From NCBI GenBank assembly GCA_044867345.1, contig JBIOUU010000207.1, positions 1 to 5,742 on the forward strand: a stretch of 5,742 nt of DNA, written 5' to 3'. The notes below the pieces were generated by a model that saw only the letters and a program-made list of their open reading frames with translations, was not told the DNA's origin and searched no databases. The translations under genes and the position numbers were made by a program. This stretch comes from AC-69 sp044867345. GTDB taxonomy: Bacteria > Actinomycetota > UBA4738 > HRBIN12. Positions 5,417 through 5,742 of this stretch are shown piece by piece (position 1 is the stretch's first letter; each line of letters begins with the position of its first letter).

Positions 5417-5422
5417 ATGCTA
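5417..5422 (-). promoter_or_regulatory. Candidate -10 element for leaderless expression of the 84-residue gene
   Basis: TAGCAT on the minus strand fits TAnnnT and is six bases from the ATG at 5410, the classic spacing for an mRNA whose first base is the start codon. The -35 region is weak. The intrinsic terminator just upstream means this gene needs its own promoter, which supports the reading. Confidence 0.4.
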
Positions 5423-5443
5423 GCGGAACAGGCGAGAACACGA

Positions 5444-5462
5444 CCGTTAGCTTGCTGAACGG
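5444..5462. repeat. Imperfect inverted repeat upstream of the 84-residue gene
   Basis: CCGTTAGC and GCTGAACGG flank a two-base centre and pair along eight bases with one bulged G. It sits between the cold-shock terminator and the candidate -10 of the 84-residue gene, near where a -35 or operator would be. It could be a regulator site or chance. Confidence 0.3.
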
Positions 5463-5465
5463 GCC

Positions 5466-5510
5466 AGAAAAGCGATCGGTGACCCTCGAGGAATCGAGGA
5501 TCACCGATCG
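5466..5510 (-). terminator. Intrinsic terminator of the cold-shock gene
   Basis: Reading on the minus strand, CGATCGGTGA (5510-5501) pairs perfectly with TCACCGATCG (5482-5473). An inner TCCTCGA/TCGAGGG stem continues it (with one U-G pair) to a UUCC loop, about 17 paired bases in all. It is followed at once by CUUUUCU (5472-5466). The stem begins 11 bases after the cold-shock stop codon. There is no T-run on the plus-strand side, so it acts in one direction. Confidence 0.88.
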
Positions 5511-5521
5511 GGGTGTCGCTG

Positions 5522-5728
5522 CTAGGAAACGGGCTTCACGCTCGCGGCCTGCGGGCCCTTCTGGCCCTGCGTGACCTCGAACTCGACCTTCTGTCCTTCG
5601 TCGAGGTTCTTGTATCCCTCGCCGGCGATGGCGCTGAAGTGCACGAACACATCGGCGCTGCCGTCGTCGGGAGTGATGAAGCCGTAGCCCTTCTCCGGGC
5701 TGAACCACTTCACGGTCCCAGTCGCCAT
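5522..5728 (-). CDS. CspA-family cold-shock protein
   Basis: This is a 68-residue single cold-shock domain, a five-stranded OB-fold that binds single-stranded RNA and DNA and acts as an RNA chaperone in the cytoplasm. The N-terminus MATGTVKWF is typical. RNP1 is KGYGFI (13-18), RNP2 is VFVHF (27-31), and the exposed aromatic residues Trp8, Phe9, Tyr15, Phe17, Phe28, His30 and Phe31 are present. The C-terminal segment KVEFEVTQGQKGPQAASV is also standard, and the length is normal. ATG 5728 was chosen because GGAGGGG (5742-5736) lies seven bases upstream; TTG 5734, in the same frame, would sit too close to it. The promoter and any cold-responsive leader are off the right edge. Whether it is cold-induced or constitutive cannot be told, so no paralogue symbol is given. 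Confidence 0.97.
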   Translation of the reverse strand: MATGTVKWFSPEKGYGFITPDDGSADVFVHFSAIAGEGYKNLDEGQKVEFEVTQGQKGPQAASVKPVS

Positions 5729-5735
5729 ACGCAAT

Positions 5736-5742
5736 CCCCTCC
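5736..5742 (-). promoter_or_regulatory. Ribosome binding site of the cold-shock gene
   Basis: GGAGGGG, read on the minus strand at the very edge of the window, is seven bases from ATG 5728. It is a strong site and decides the start in favour of this ATG over the upstream TTG. Confidence 0.8.

Overview
The window is high-GC DNA with G/C-rich third codon positions, GTG as well as ATG starts, tight gene packing, a short actinobacterial-type cold-shock protein and a LytR-CpsA-Psr (LCP) cell-envelope protein. Together these suggest an actinobacterium (Actinomycetota), but nothing here fixes the genus. No rRNA, tRNA, CRISPR array, insertion sequence or phage gene was seen, and no stretch over 300 bases lacks a gene.

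Layout. (1) Positions 1-1708, plus strand: the end of a transporter operon, with two Opp/Dpp-type ABC ATPases that overlap by four bases (GTGA). The first is cut by the left edge. Only the second carries the Cys-containing C-terminal extension. (2) Positions 1713-2399, minus strand and tail-to-tail with the operon: a Cys-rich protein of unknown function with C-x-C-G-I-Y and VEHE-x-GWRA motifs. (3) Positions about 2500-3600: four small genes. These are a 64-residue unknown (plus), a Cys/His putative zinc-binding mini-protein with two possible starts (plus), a 62-residue helical protein with a good promoter of its own (minus), and a 64-residue single-pass membrane protein with a basic glycine-spaced tail (minus). 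(4) Positions 3695-5131, plus strand, divergent from the membrane mini-protein: an LCP-family protein with an N-terminal membrane anchor and an extra NTF2-like extracytoplasmic domain. (5) Positions 5156-5728, minus strand: a highly charged 84-residue unknown and, upstream of it, a CspA-family cold-shock protein followed by a strong intrinsic terminator.

How the genes work together. The two ATPases would power one peptide or related importer whose permease and binding-protein genes lie to the left. The LCP protein should act outside the membrane in attaching polymers to the cell wall. The small genes between these anchors look independently transcribed: candidate promoters, two of them apparently leaderless, sit in front of individual genes. 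I do not see a clear new multi-gene system. The points most worth a second look are the NTF2-like/LCP architecture, the zinc mini-protein with two starts and a leader that can pair with its upstream ribosome binding site, the Cys-rich 228-residue family, and the membrane mini-protein with a CsbD-like tail.
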